Source of the DNA: Thermaerobacter marianensis
GTDB lineage: Bacteria > Bacillota > Sulfobacillia > DYIH01
DNA: 5,528 nt
Assembly (NCBI GenBank): GCA_020723785.1
Contig: DYIH01000120.1
Span: forward strand, 1-5,528
Reading direction: 5' to 3'
The position numbers and the translations under genes were made by a program. Below are positions 1 to 5,528 of the stretch, one piece after another (position 1 is the first letter of the stretch; the number at the start of each line of letters is the position of its first letter). Under the pieces are notes generated by a model. That model did not search any database and had not been told where the DNA came from. It saw only the letters and a list, made by a program, of their open reading frames with translations.

Positions 1-37
1 GCGCTCGATGAATTGCTCCGCAAGCCCTCAGCGCTCA

Positions 38-73
38 GGAGGGGTGTCGGGCGAGGGTGTCGAACATTCCTCC
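38..73 (+). other. Possible RNA hairpin in the pyk leader
   Basis: Bases 38-49 can pair with 61-73: GGAGG (38-42) with CCTCC (69-73), two G-U wobbles, TGT with ACA, then CG with CG after a bulged A at 63. The loop is about 11 bases (50-60). The left arm holds a Shine-Dalgarno-like AGGAGGGG (37-44) that has no well-placed start codon for a plausible gene, so pairing would hide it. No T-run follows, so it does not look like a standard intrinsic terminator. It may be the 3' structure of an upstream transcript or a pyk leader structure. A chance GC-rich pairing is also possible. Confidence 0.25.
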
Positions 74-93
74 CAAGCCTGCGTTTGCGAAAA

Positions 94-97
94 GGGG
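94..97 (+). promoter_or_regulatory. Ribosome binding site that decides the pyk start
   Basis: The run AAAGGGG (91-97) ends 9 bases before the TTG at 107-109. That is suitable spacing, and starting there gives a protein beginning MRRAKIVCTIGPAS, the normal beginning of bacterial pyruvate kinases. The in-frame ATG at 8 would add 33 residues with no family counterpart. Confidence 0.7.
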
Positions 98-106
98 TTC
101 CAGTTC

Positions 107-1858
107 TTGCGAAGAGCCAAGATCGTTTGTACCATCGGCCCGGCCAGCCGCTCGCCGGAGGTCATCAGGCAGCTGATCGAGGCCGGCATGGACGTGGCGC
201 GGATCATCCTATCCCCCGGCGACCGGGAGATCCACACCGAAACCATCAGGACCCTGCGACGGGTGATGGCCGAGGCCGGCCGGCAGGTGGCCGTCATGCT
301 GGACACCAAGGGCCCCGAGATACGCGTCGGCACCTTCACCGAAGGGCGGGTGACCCTCCAGGCCGGGGACCGCTTCACCCTGACGACGCGACGGGTGGCC
401 GGCACCGCCCGGGAGGTCAACGTTCCGTACGAACCCCTGCCCCGGGAGGTCGGCCCGGGCAGCCTGGTGTTGCTGGACGACGGCAAGCTGACCCTCGAGG
501 TGGAGGCGATCGACGGGCCGGATGTCCACTGCCGCGTGCTCAACGGCGGGGAGATCAGCGACCGGAAGAAGGTGACTCTCCCCGGGGTTAAGGTTTCCCT
601 GCCCCTCCTGTCCGAAGAGGACGTTGACGACATCCGCTTCGGCGTCGCCGAGGGCGTCGACTTCGTGGCCGTCTCCTTCGTGCGCGGTGCCGCCGACGTC
701 CTGGCAGTCCGGCATCTCATCGAGGAGGTGGGCGGAGACGTCCAGGTCATCGCCAAGATCGAGAACCTCGAGGGCGTTGAAAACCTGGACGAGATCCTGG
801 CGGTGGCCGACGCCGTCATGGTCGCCCGCGGGGACATGGGGGTGGAGTACCCGGTCGAGGAGGTCCCCCTGATCCAGAAGGGGATCATCGAGAAGTGCAA
901 CCGGGCGGGCAAGCCGGTGGTCACCGCCACCCAGATGCTGGAGTCGATGATCACCAGCCCGCGGCCCACCCGGGCCGAGGCCAGCGACGTGGCCAACGCT
1001 ATCCTCGACGGCACCGACGCCGTTATGCTCTCGGCGGAGACGGCCTCCGGCCAGTACCCGGTGGAGGCGGTACGGACGATGGCCCGGATCGCCGAACGGA
1101 TCGACGAGGCCCTGCGCCGCCGCGAGCTGGCCTCCCGGCCGGTGGCCGAGCCGTCCAACACCGTCACCGACGCCATCAGCTACGCCGTCTGTAGCGCCGC
1201 CGAGAACCTGGGCGCCGCCGCCATAATCACCGCCACCCAATCCGGCCAGACGGCCCGCATGGTGGCCAAGTACCGTCCCCGAGTGCCGGTCCTGGCGGCC
1301 ACGCCGCTCCCACGGGTGGCGCGCCGCATGTGCCTGGTCTGGGGGGTCGTTCCCCTGCTCGTCAAGGACAAGAACACCACCGACGAGCTGATCAACGAAA
1401 CCATCCTCGACGCCCTCGAGGCCGGGCTCGTCAAACAGGGGGACCTGGTGGTACTGACGGCCGGCGTGCCGGTGGGTGTCCCCGGCTCCACCAACCTGCT
1501 GAAGATCCACACCGTGGGGGAGATCATCCTCCGGGGGACGGGCTTCGGGCAACGGGTGGTCAAGGGGCGGGCCTGCCTGGTCCGGACGGCGGCCGAGGCC
1601 CAGGAGAAGTTCCAGGACGGCGACGTGCTCGTCGTCCCGGCCATCGGCAAGGACCTGGCGCCCTACATGAAGCGGGCGGCAGCGGTGATCGCCGAGGAGG
1701 AGGGCACGGCCAGCCGCGCCGCGGTCAACGCCCTGTCGCTGGGCGTGCCGGTCGTGGTCGGGGCAGCCGGCGCCACGAGCCGGATCGAGGACGGCATGAC
1801 CGTCACCGTGGACGTCCCCCACGGCCTGGTCTACCGAGGCGAGGCGCGCGTGCTGTAG
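107..1858 (+). CDS. pyk: Pyruvate kinase with C-terminal swivel domain and altered active-site motif
   Basis: Converts phosphoenolpyruvate and ADP to pyruvate and ATP in the cytosol, the last step of glycolysis. From the TTG at 107 it has 583 residues, close to the roughly 587 of Bacillus-type enzymes. Visible landmarks: CTIGPAS (8-14), LDTKGPEIR (65-73; E71 is the residue typical of K+-dependent enzymes), IAKIEN with catalytic Lys217 and Mg ligand Glu219, ARGD with Asp243, TATQMLESM with Thr275, and PRPTRAEASDVANA. Residues 477-583 form the extra PEP-utiliser-like swivel domain of Firmicutes enzymes. Oddities: the block normally R-x-N-F-S-H-G reads RIILSPG at 32-38, so the cation-binding Asn is Ile34 and the nucleotide-contacting His is Pro37; the TSHAA motif of the swivel domain reads ASRAA (Arg537). 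No frameshift or stop is seen. The family assignment is certain; full activity is not. A gap of 91 bp separates it from pgk. Confidence 0.95.
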   Translation: MRRAKIVCTIGPASRSPEVIRQLIEAGMDVARIILSPGDREIHTETIRTLRRVMAEAGRQVAVMLDTKGPEIRVGTFTEGRVTLQAGDRFTLTTRRVAGTAREVNVPYEPLPREVGPGSLVLLDDGKLTLEVEAIDGPDVHCRVLNGGEISDRKKVTLPGVKVSLPLLSEEDVDDIRFGVAEGVDFVAVSFVRGAADVLAVRHLIEEVGGDVQVIAKIENLEGVENLDEILAVADAVMVARGDMGVEYPVEEVPLIQKGIIEKCNRAGKPVVTATQMLESMITSPRPTRAEASDVANAILDGTDAVMLSAETASGQYPVEAVRTMARIAERIDEALRRRELASRPVAEPSNTVTDAISYAVCSAAENLGAAAIITATQSGQTARMVAKYRPRVPVLAATPLPRVARRMCLVWGVVPLLVKDKNTTDELINETILDALEAGLVKQGDLVVLTAGVPVGVPGSTNLLKIHTVGEIILRGTGFGQRVVKGRACLVRTAAEAQEKFQDGDVLVVPAIGKDLAPYMKRAAAVIAEEEGTASRAAVNALSLGVPVVVGAAGATSRIEDGMTVTVDVPHGLVYRGEARVL

Positions 1859-1894
1859 CCCTTGGCGGACGCGAAGCCGGTCCGGTCCCCGGGT

Positions 1895-1923
1895 TTCGGA
1901 CGCTGGAACTGTTCTGGTACAAT
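1895..1923 (+). promoter_or_regulatory. Candidate extended -10 sigma-A promoter for pgk-tpiA-gpmI
   Basis: TGGTACAAT at 1915-1923 fits the extended -10 consensus TGnTATAAT with one mismatch. It lies in a locally AT-richer patch of otherwise GC-rich DNA. Exactly 17 bases upstream of the hexamer is TTCGGA (1895-1900), a weak -35 with 3 of 6 matches, as is common for extended -10 promoters. The predicted start near 1930 would leave a leader of about 20 bases carrying the pgk ribosome binding site. It would let pgk, tpiA and gpmI be transcribed separately from pyk. Confidence 0.55.
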
Positions 1924-1935
1924 TTCTATGCGAAT

Positions 1936-1942
1936 GGAGGAG
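1936..1942 (+). promoter_or_regulatory. Strong ribosome binding site that supports the TTG start of pgk
   Basis: GGAGGAG is close to a perfect anti-Shine-Dalgarno match and ends 7 bases before the TTG at 1950. The ATG at 1965, where many family members begin, would be 22 bases away, which is too far. A separate ATG at 1945 opens only ATG-GCT-TGA, whose stop overlaps the pgk TTG. Confidence 0.7.
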
Positions 1943-1949
1943 AGATGGC

Positions 1950-3146
1950 TTGACTACGGCGGTGATGAAGAAGAAGGCGGTGCGGGACGTGGACGTTCAG
2001 GGGAAGCGCGTCTTCGTCCGTGTGGACTTCAACGTGCCGTTCGACGACTTCGGCCGGGTGGCCGACGATACCCGCATCCGGGCGGCGATCCCCACCATCA
2101 CGCACCTTACCGGGCGCGGAGCGCGGGTCATCCTGGCGTCCCACCTGGGGCGTCCCAAGGGCCAGCCCAACCCCAAGTACAGCCTGAAGCCGGTGGCCGA
2201 CCGCCTGGCCCACCTCCTCGGACAGCCGGTGGCCTTTGCCGAGGACTGCGTCGGCCCGGCCGCTCAAAAGGCCGTGGAGGCGCTGGCGCCCGGCGGGGTG
2301 CTCGTCTTGGAGAACGTCCGTTTCCACGCCGGGGAGGAGGCCAATGACCCCGAATTCTCCAGGCAGTTGGCCTCGCTGGCCGATATCTTTGTCAACGACG
2401 CCTTCGGCGCCGCCCACCGTGCCCACGCCTCCACCGCCGGGATCGCCGCGCATCTGCCGGCGGTGGCCGGCTTCCTGATCGAGAAGGAGATCGAGGCCTT
2501 GGGCGCACTGCTGGAGCCGGCCCACCCCTTCGTGGCCATCATCGGGGGAGCCAAGGTATCCGACAAGCTGGTGGTTCTGCAGCGCCTCCTGGAGAAGGTC
2601 GACGTCCTGGCCATCGGCGGCGGCATGGCCAACACCTTCCTGCGCGCCCTCGGGTACAAGACGGGCAAATCGCTGGTCCAGGAGGAGATGATCAGAGCCG
2701 CGGAGTCGCTGATCGCCCGGGCCAACGAACAGGGCAAGCAGCTCCTGCTGCCCATCGACGTGGTGGTGGCCGACTTCTTCCTGGCTGACGCCGACCACAA
2801 GGTCGTCGAGGTTGACCAGGTGCCGGACGAGTGGCTCATCCTGGACATCGGCCCCCTGACCGTCAAGCGGTACGCCGCCGCCCTGAAGGGCGCGCGGACC
2901 GTCTTCTGGAACGGCCCGATGGGCGTGGCCGAATGGCCGGCCTTTGCCAAGGGCACGGACGGCATGGCCCAGGCCCTGGCGGAGAGCGGCGCCTTCACCG
3001 TCGTCGGGGGCGGCGATTCGGTGGCCGCCCTGGAGCGCACCGGTTACGCCGGTCGGATCAGCCACGTGTCCACCGGCGGCGGCGCCTCCCTCGAGTTCCT
3101 GGAGGGGAAGGTGCTGCCCGGAATCGCCTGTCTAAACGACCGGTAG
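1950..3146 (+). CDS. pgk: Phosphoglycerate kinase
   Basis: Transfers a phosphate from 1,3-bisphosphoglycerate to ADP, giving 3-phosphoglycerate and ATP in the cytosol; reversible, so also used in gluconeogenesis. The protein has 398 residues from the TTG, or 393 from the ATG at 1965, against about 394 for the family. The N-terminal substrate domain shows RVDFNVP (24-30), Arg42, SHLGRPKG (64-71), LENVRF with Arg124, and VNDAFGAAHRAHAS with Arg157. The C-terminal nucleotide domain shows IIGGAKVSDK with Lys202, AIGGGMANTFL (221-231), WNGPMGVAEW with Glu328, GGGDS (353-357) and HVSTGGGASLEFLEG (372-386). All expected substrate and nucleotide residues are present. The TTG start is preferred because of the ribosome binding site at 1936-1942; ATG 1965 is the alternative. 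It probably forms one transcription unit with tpiA and gpmI. Confidence 0.97.
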   Translation: MTTAVMKKKAVRDVDVQGKRVFVRVDFNVPFDDFGRVADDTRIRAAIPTITHLTGRGARVILASHLGRPKGQPNPKYSLKPVADRLAHLLGQPVAFAEDCVGPAAQKAVEALAPGGVLVLENVRFHAGEEANDPEFSRQLASLADIFVNDAFGAAHRAHASTAGIAAHLPAVAGFLIEKEIEALGALLEPAHPFVAIIGGAKVSDKLVVLQRLLEKVDVLAIGGGMANTFLRALGYKTGKSLVQEEMIRAAESLIARANEQGKQLLLPIDVVVADFFLADADHKVVEVDQVPDEWLILDIGPLTVKRYAAALKGARTVFWNGPMGVAEWPAFAKGTDGMAQALAESGAFTVVGGGDSVAALERTGYAGRISHVSTGGGASLEFLEGKVLPGIACLNDR

Positions 3147-3179
3147 AAGGTTCGCCCACAAAGGCAAACGGCTCGCGCC

Positions 3180-3231
3180 GGCACCCTGTGCCATTGGGGA
3201 TGAAATATAGGAAGTCGTCAAGGAAGGTGCC
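3180..3231 (+). other. Mutually exclusive short hairpins ahead of tpiA
   Basis: GGCAC (3180-3184) can pair with GTGCC (3188-3192) across a 3-base loop. The longer GGCACC (3180-3185) can instead pair with GGTGCC (3226-3231), which includes the last two G bases of the tpiA ribosome binding site. The two partners are copies of the same GTGCCAT word (3188-3194 and 3227-3233), so only one pairing can form at a time. The 88-bp gap shows no T-run terminator and no convincing promoter, only an AT-rich patch around 3201-3212. A regulatory role is inference; stems of 5-6 bp can arise by chance. Confidence 0.2.
3221..3227 (+). promoter_or_regulatory. Ribosome binding site of tpiA
   Basis: AGGAAGG ends 7 bases before the ATG at 3235. 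This favours 3235 over the nearby in-frame TTG (3238) and ATG (3241). Confidence 0.65.
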
Positions 3232-3234
3232 ATC

Positions 3235-4017
3235 ATGTTGATGGATGAGCGGAGGACGCCCCTGGTGGCGGGCAACTGGAAGATGCACAAGACGGTGGGG
3301 GAGGCGGTGGCCCTGGCCGCGGCCCTGCGGGAACGGCTGGACGGCGCCGAGGGCGCCGACGTCGTCCTCTGCCCGCCTTTCACCGCCCTGGCGGCGGCGG
3401 GCCAGGCACTAGCCGGCTCGCGCCTGGCCCTCGGCGCCCAGGACGTCCACTGGGAACCACAGGGGGCCTTCACGGGGGCCATTTCGGCGCCGATGCTCCT
3501 CGACCTCGGCTGCCGGTACGTGATCATCGGCCATTCCGAGCGGCGCCAGTACTTCGGCGAAACCGACACGACGGTGGCTCGCAAGGTGCAGGCGGCCCTC
3601 GGCGCCGGGCTGGCGCCCATCGTCTGCGTCGGGGAGTCCTGGGAGCAGCGGCAGGCCGGGCAGACCGAGTCCCTGGTGCGCGGCCAGGTGGCGGCGGCCC
3701 TGGACGGGCTGGACGCCGATCAGGTGGCCGGCCTGGCCATCGCCTACGAGCCGATCTGGGCCATCGGCACCGGGCGTTCGGCCACGGGGAAGGACGCCGG
3801 CGAGGTGGCCGCCCTGATCCGCGAGACAGCAGGCCTGATGACGGCCCCGACCGCGGCGGCGCGGTTGCGCGTCCTCTACGGGGGCAGCGTGACGCCGGAC
3901 AACATCGCCGAATTCATGGAAGAACCGGAGATCGACGGCGCCCTGGTGGGCGGCGCCAGCCTGAAGGCCGATTCCTTCGCGGCCATCGTGCAGGCCGCCC
4001 TGGCCGTCAAGGCGTAG
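3235..4017 (+). CDS. tpiA: Triosephosphate isomerase
   Basis: Interconverts dihydroxyacetone phosphate and glyceraldehyde 3-phosphate in the cytosol. The 260-residue protein matches the usual 250-260 and is a single (beta/alpha)8 barrel. Visible active-site parts: GNWKMHK (13-19) with Asn14 and Lys16, the electrophilic His100 in IIGHSERR (97-104), the catalytic base Glu172 in YEPIWAIGTG (171-180) followed by the mobile loop, YGGSV (215-219) and GALVGGASL (235-243), which bind the phosphate. One deviation: the dimer-interface loop usually reading GAFTGEIS has Ala82 in place of the Glu (GAFTGAIS, 77-84). The gene lies 88 bp after pgk and 19 bp before gpmI, so co-transcription with gpmI is very likely. 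Active-site residues are complete and it should be functional. Confidence 0.97.
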   Translation: MLMDERRTPLVAGNWKMHKTVGEAVALAAALRERLDGAEGADVVLCPPFTALAAAGQALAGSRLALGAQDVHWEPQGAFTGAISAPMLLDLGCRYVIIGHSERRQYFGETDTTVARKVQAALGAGLAPIVCVGESWEQRQAGQTESLVRGQVAAALDGLDADQVAGLAIAYEPIWAIGTGRSATGKDAGEVAALIRETAGLMTAPTAAARLRVLYGGSVTPDNIAEFMEEPEIDGALVGGASLKADSFAAIVQAALAVKA

Positions 4018-4020
4018 CCT

Positions 4021-4025
4021 GGGGG
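4021..4025 (+). promoter_or_regulatory. Weak ribosome binding site of gpmI
   Basis: GGGGG ends 11 bases before the GTG at 4037, a poorer match and longer spacing than in front of pgk or tpiA. The short 19-bp gap after tpiA suggests gpmI gains from translational coupling. Confidence 0.4.
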
Positions 4026-4036
4026 TAGTCTCTCGA

Positions 4037-5528
4037 GTGATCAAAGGACCGGTGGCCCTGATCGTCCTCGACGGCTGGGGCATCAGCGACGAACGGGAAG
4101 GCAACGCCATCGCGCTGGCCCGGACGCCGAACATGGACCGCTTCTACGCCCGTTATCCGCACACCACCCTGCGGGCCGACGGGGGAGCCGTCGGCCTCAT
4201 GGAAGGGCAGATGGGCAACTCCAACGTCGGGCACCTGAACCTGGGGGCCGGGCGCGTCGTCTATCAGGCGGCGACGCGCATCAGCCGCAGCATCGACCGG
4301 GGGGATTTCTTCGACAACCCCGTCCTGGTCGAGGCGGTGGAGCGGGCCCGCGCGGCGGGCCGGTCCCTGCACCTGATGGGACTGGTGTCGGACGGCGGGG
4401 TCCACAGCCAGATCCAGCACCTCTACGCCCTCCTGCGCTTGGCCGCCCGCCGCGGCCTCACCCGCGTATTCGTACACGCCTTCCTGGACGGGCGCGACGC
4501 GCCGCCCCGGAGCGCCGAGGGTTACCTGCGCGGCCTCGAGGCGGAGATGGGACGCTTGGGCGTGGGACAGGTGGCCAGCGTCTGCGGCCGCTATTATGCC
4601 ATGGATCGCGACAAGCGCTGGGAACGTACCGAGCGGGCCTATCGCCTGCTGGTCCGGGGGGAGGGGTTCCGGGCCGCCGGCGCCCTGGCGGCCGTGGCCG
4701 AGGCTTACGCCCGCGGCGAGACCGACGAATTCGTCCAGCCGACGGCCATCACCGGCAACGACGGGGGACCGCTGGCGACCATCGGGCCGGACGACACGGC
4801 CATCTTTTTCAACTACCGGGCCGACCGGGCGCGCCAGCTCACCTGGGCCTTCGTTCAGGACGAGTTCACCGGCTTCCCACGGGAGCGGTTCCCGCTGCAC
4901 TTCGTCACCATGACCGCCTATGACGAGACGCTGGACGTGCCGGTGGCCTTTCCCCGCGAACACCTGCACAATACCCTCGGAGAGCTGGTCAGCCGGCAGG
5001 GATGGGGTCAGCTGCGCATCGCCGAGACCGAGAAGTACGCCCACGTGACCTACTTCTTCGACGGCGGCGAGGAGGCGGCCTTCCCCGGCGAGGAACGGGT
5101 GCTGATCCCGTCGCCCAAGGTGGCCACCTACGACCTGCAGCCGGAGATGAGCGCGCCCGAGGTGACGCGCCGCCTCCTGGCGGCCCTGGCCACCGGCCGC
5201 CACCGCTTCATCGTCCTCAACTACGCCAACCCGGACATGGTCGGCCACACGGGCAACCTGGCGGCGGCCATCCGGGCCATCGAGACGGTCGACGCCTGCC
5301 TGGGGCAGGTGGTCGACGCCCTGCTGGCCGCCGGCGGCGCCGCCCTGATCCTGTCCGACCACGGCAACGCCGAGCGGATGATCGACCGCGAGCGCGGCCA
5401 GCCCCATACGGCGCACACCCTCAACCCGGTTCCCTGCCTGCTGGTCGCCGAGGGGGTGGAGGGCTGGCGCCTCCACCCGGGCACCCTGGCCGACGTCGCC
5501 CCGACCCTGCTGGCCCTGATGGGCCTCG
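4037..5528 (+). CDS. gpmI: 2,3-bisphosphoglycerate-independent phosphoglycerate mutase, truncated by window edge
   Basis: Interconverts 3- and 2-phosphoglycerate through a phosphoserine intermediate, using two metal ions (Mn2+ in Bacillus-type enzymes). The frame is open from GTG 4037 to the edge: 497 codons of an expected 510-515, ending in the usual DVAPTLLALMGL block, so about 15-20 residues are missing. The start is supported by the family opening ALIVLDGWG (7-15). Numbering matches the Geobacillus enzyme over the first part: Asp12, catalytic Ser62 in EGQMGNSNVGH, His123, Arg153-Asp154 in LDGRD, Arg185, Arg191, Arg261 and Arg264. Later come AETEKY with Lys333, Asp400 and His404 in NPDMVGH, Asp441-His442 in SDHGNAE, and PHTAHT. 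All expected metal and substrate residues are present. One deviation: the usual GGVHSH reads GGVHSQ (Gln125). It lies 19 bp after tpiA, and enolase is a plausible next gene. Confidence 0.96.
   Translation, partial: MIKGPVALIVLDGWGISDEREGNAIALARTPNMDRFYARYPHTTLRADGGAVGLMEGQMGNSNVGHLNLGAGRVVYQAATRISRSIDRGDFFDNPVLVEAVERARAAGRSLHLMGLVSDGGVHSQIQHLYALLRLAARRGLTRVFVHAFLDGRDAPPRSAEGYLRGLEAEMGRLGVGQVASVCGRYYAMDRDKRWERTERAYRLLVRGEGFRAAGALAAVAEAYARGETDEFVQPTAITGNDGGPLATIGPDDTAIFFNYRADRARQLTWAFVQDEFTGFPRERFPLHFVTMTAYDETLDVPVAFPREHLHNTLGELVSRQGWGQLRIAETEKYAHVTYFFDGGEEAAFPGEERVLIPSPKVATYDLQPEMSAPEVTRRLLAALATGRHRFIVLNYANPDMVGHTGNLAAAIRAIETVDACLGQVVDALLAAGGAALILSDHGNAERMIDRERGQPHTAHTLNPVPCLLVAEGVEGWRLHPGTLADVAPTLLALMGL

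Noticed and set aside
1..11. Possible end of an upstream gene (Ala-Arg-stop in frame 3, TGA at 9-11), perhaps pfkA
   Set aside because: Only two codons are visible, which cannot support any gene call.
8..106. N-terminal extension of pyruvate kinase from the ATG at 8
   Set aside because: The 33 extra residues match no known part of the family, while the TTG at 107 has a ribosome binding site and the standard family N-terminus.
57..176. Short frame of 39 codons from GTG 57, 12 bases after AGGAGGGG, as a leader peptide
   Set aside because: It overlaps the pyk start by 70 bases, shows no attenuation-type codon cluster, and spacing to the purine run is long.
209..1822. Long open frame on the minus strand across pyk (537 codons)
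   Set aside because: It lies wholly opposite a clearly recognised gene, shows no recognisable domain, and long antisense frames are expected in DNA with strong G/C third-position bias.
1872..1898. Inverted repeat after pyk as an intrinsic terminator
   Set aside because: CGAAGCC and GGTTTCG can form a 7-bp stem with one wobble and a 13-base loop, but no T-run follows and the right arm overlaps the promoter candidate, so a terminator call is not supported.
3194..3211. Promoter ahead of tpiA in the AT-rich patch
   Set aside because: Words such as AATATA or TATAGG have no acceptable -35 at 16-18 bases, and no extended -10 is present.
4007..5476. Long open frame on the minus strand across gpmI (489 codons)
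   Set aside because: The plus strand encodes a mutase with all catalytic residues through this whole stretch; the antisense frame is a codon-bias shadow with no recognisable motif.
1..5528. Novel defence, mobile or other undescribed multi-gene system
   Set aside because: Apart from short leaders and gaps, the whole window is filled by four recognised glycolytic genes; no repeats, integrase, transposase or unknown gene is seen.

Overview
The window is a stretch of a bacterial chromosome carrying lower-glycolysis genes, all on the + strand: pyruvate kinase (pyk), phosphoglycerate kinase (pgk), triosephosphate isomerase (tpiA) and cofactor-independent phosphoglycerate mutase (gpmI, cut off by the right edge). 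The DNA is strongly GC-rich with G/C at most third codon positions. Three of the four genes start at TTG or GTG behind purine-rich ribosome binding sites. The pyruvate kinase has the extra C-terminal swivel domain known from Bacillus and Geobacillus enzymes, and the pgk-tpiA-gpmI run is the usual Firmicutes order. Together these suggest a high-GC, possibly thermophilic, Firmicute (a Moorella/Desulfotomaculum/Symbiobacterium-like lineage). That placement is inference; no marker gene fixes it.

Layout: 1-106 is a leader with a possible hairpin and the pyk ribosome binding site. 107-1858 is pyk. 1859-1949 is a 91-bp gap with a good extended -10 promoter candidate and a strong ribosome binding site for pgk. 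1950-3146 is pgk. 3147-3234 is an 88-bp gap with competing short inverted repeats next to the tpiA ribosome binding site. 3235-4017 is tpiA. A 19-bp gap leads to gpmI, which runs from 4037 to the edge and lacks only roughly the last 15-20 residues.

The products interconvert the triose phosphates (TpiA), make ATP from 1,3-bisphosphoglycerate (Pgk), move the phosphate from C3 to C2 (GpmI), and make ATP and pyruvate from phosphoenolpyruvate (Pyk). Enolase may follow gpmI beyond the edge. The GAPDH gene (gap), which commonly precedes pgk in Firmicutes, is absent here; pyk occupies that place.

No mobile element, CRISPR array, RNA gene or unknown multi-gene system is visible. The most notable signal lies inside pyk: the near-invariant active-site block R-x-N-F-S-H-G reads R-I-I-L-S-P-G, losing the Asn that binds the monovalent cation and the His next to the nucleotide, and the C-terminal TSHAA motif reads ASRAA. 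The rest of the pyk active site is intact. This is either an unusual or degenerating pyruvate kinase, or sequence error.
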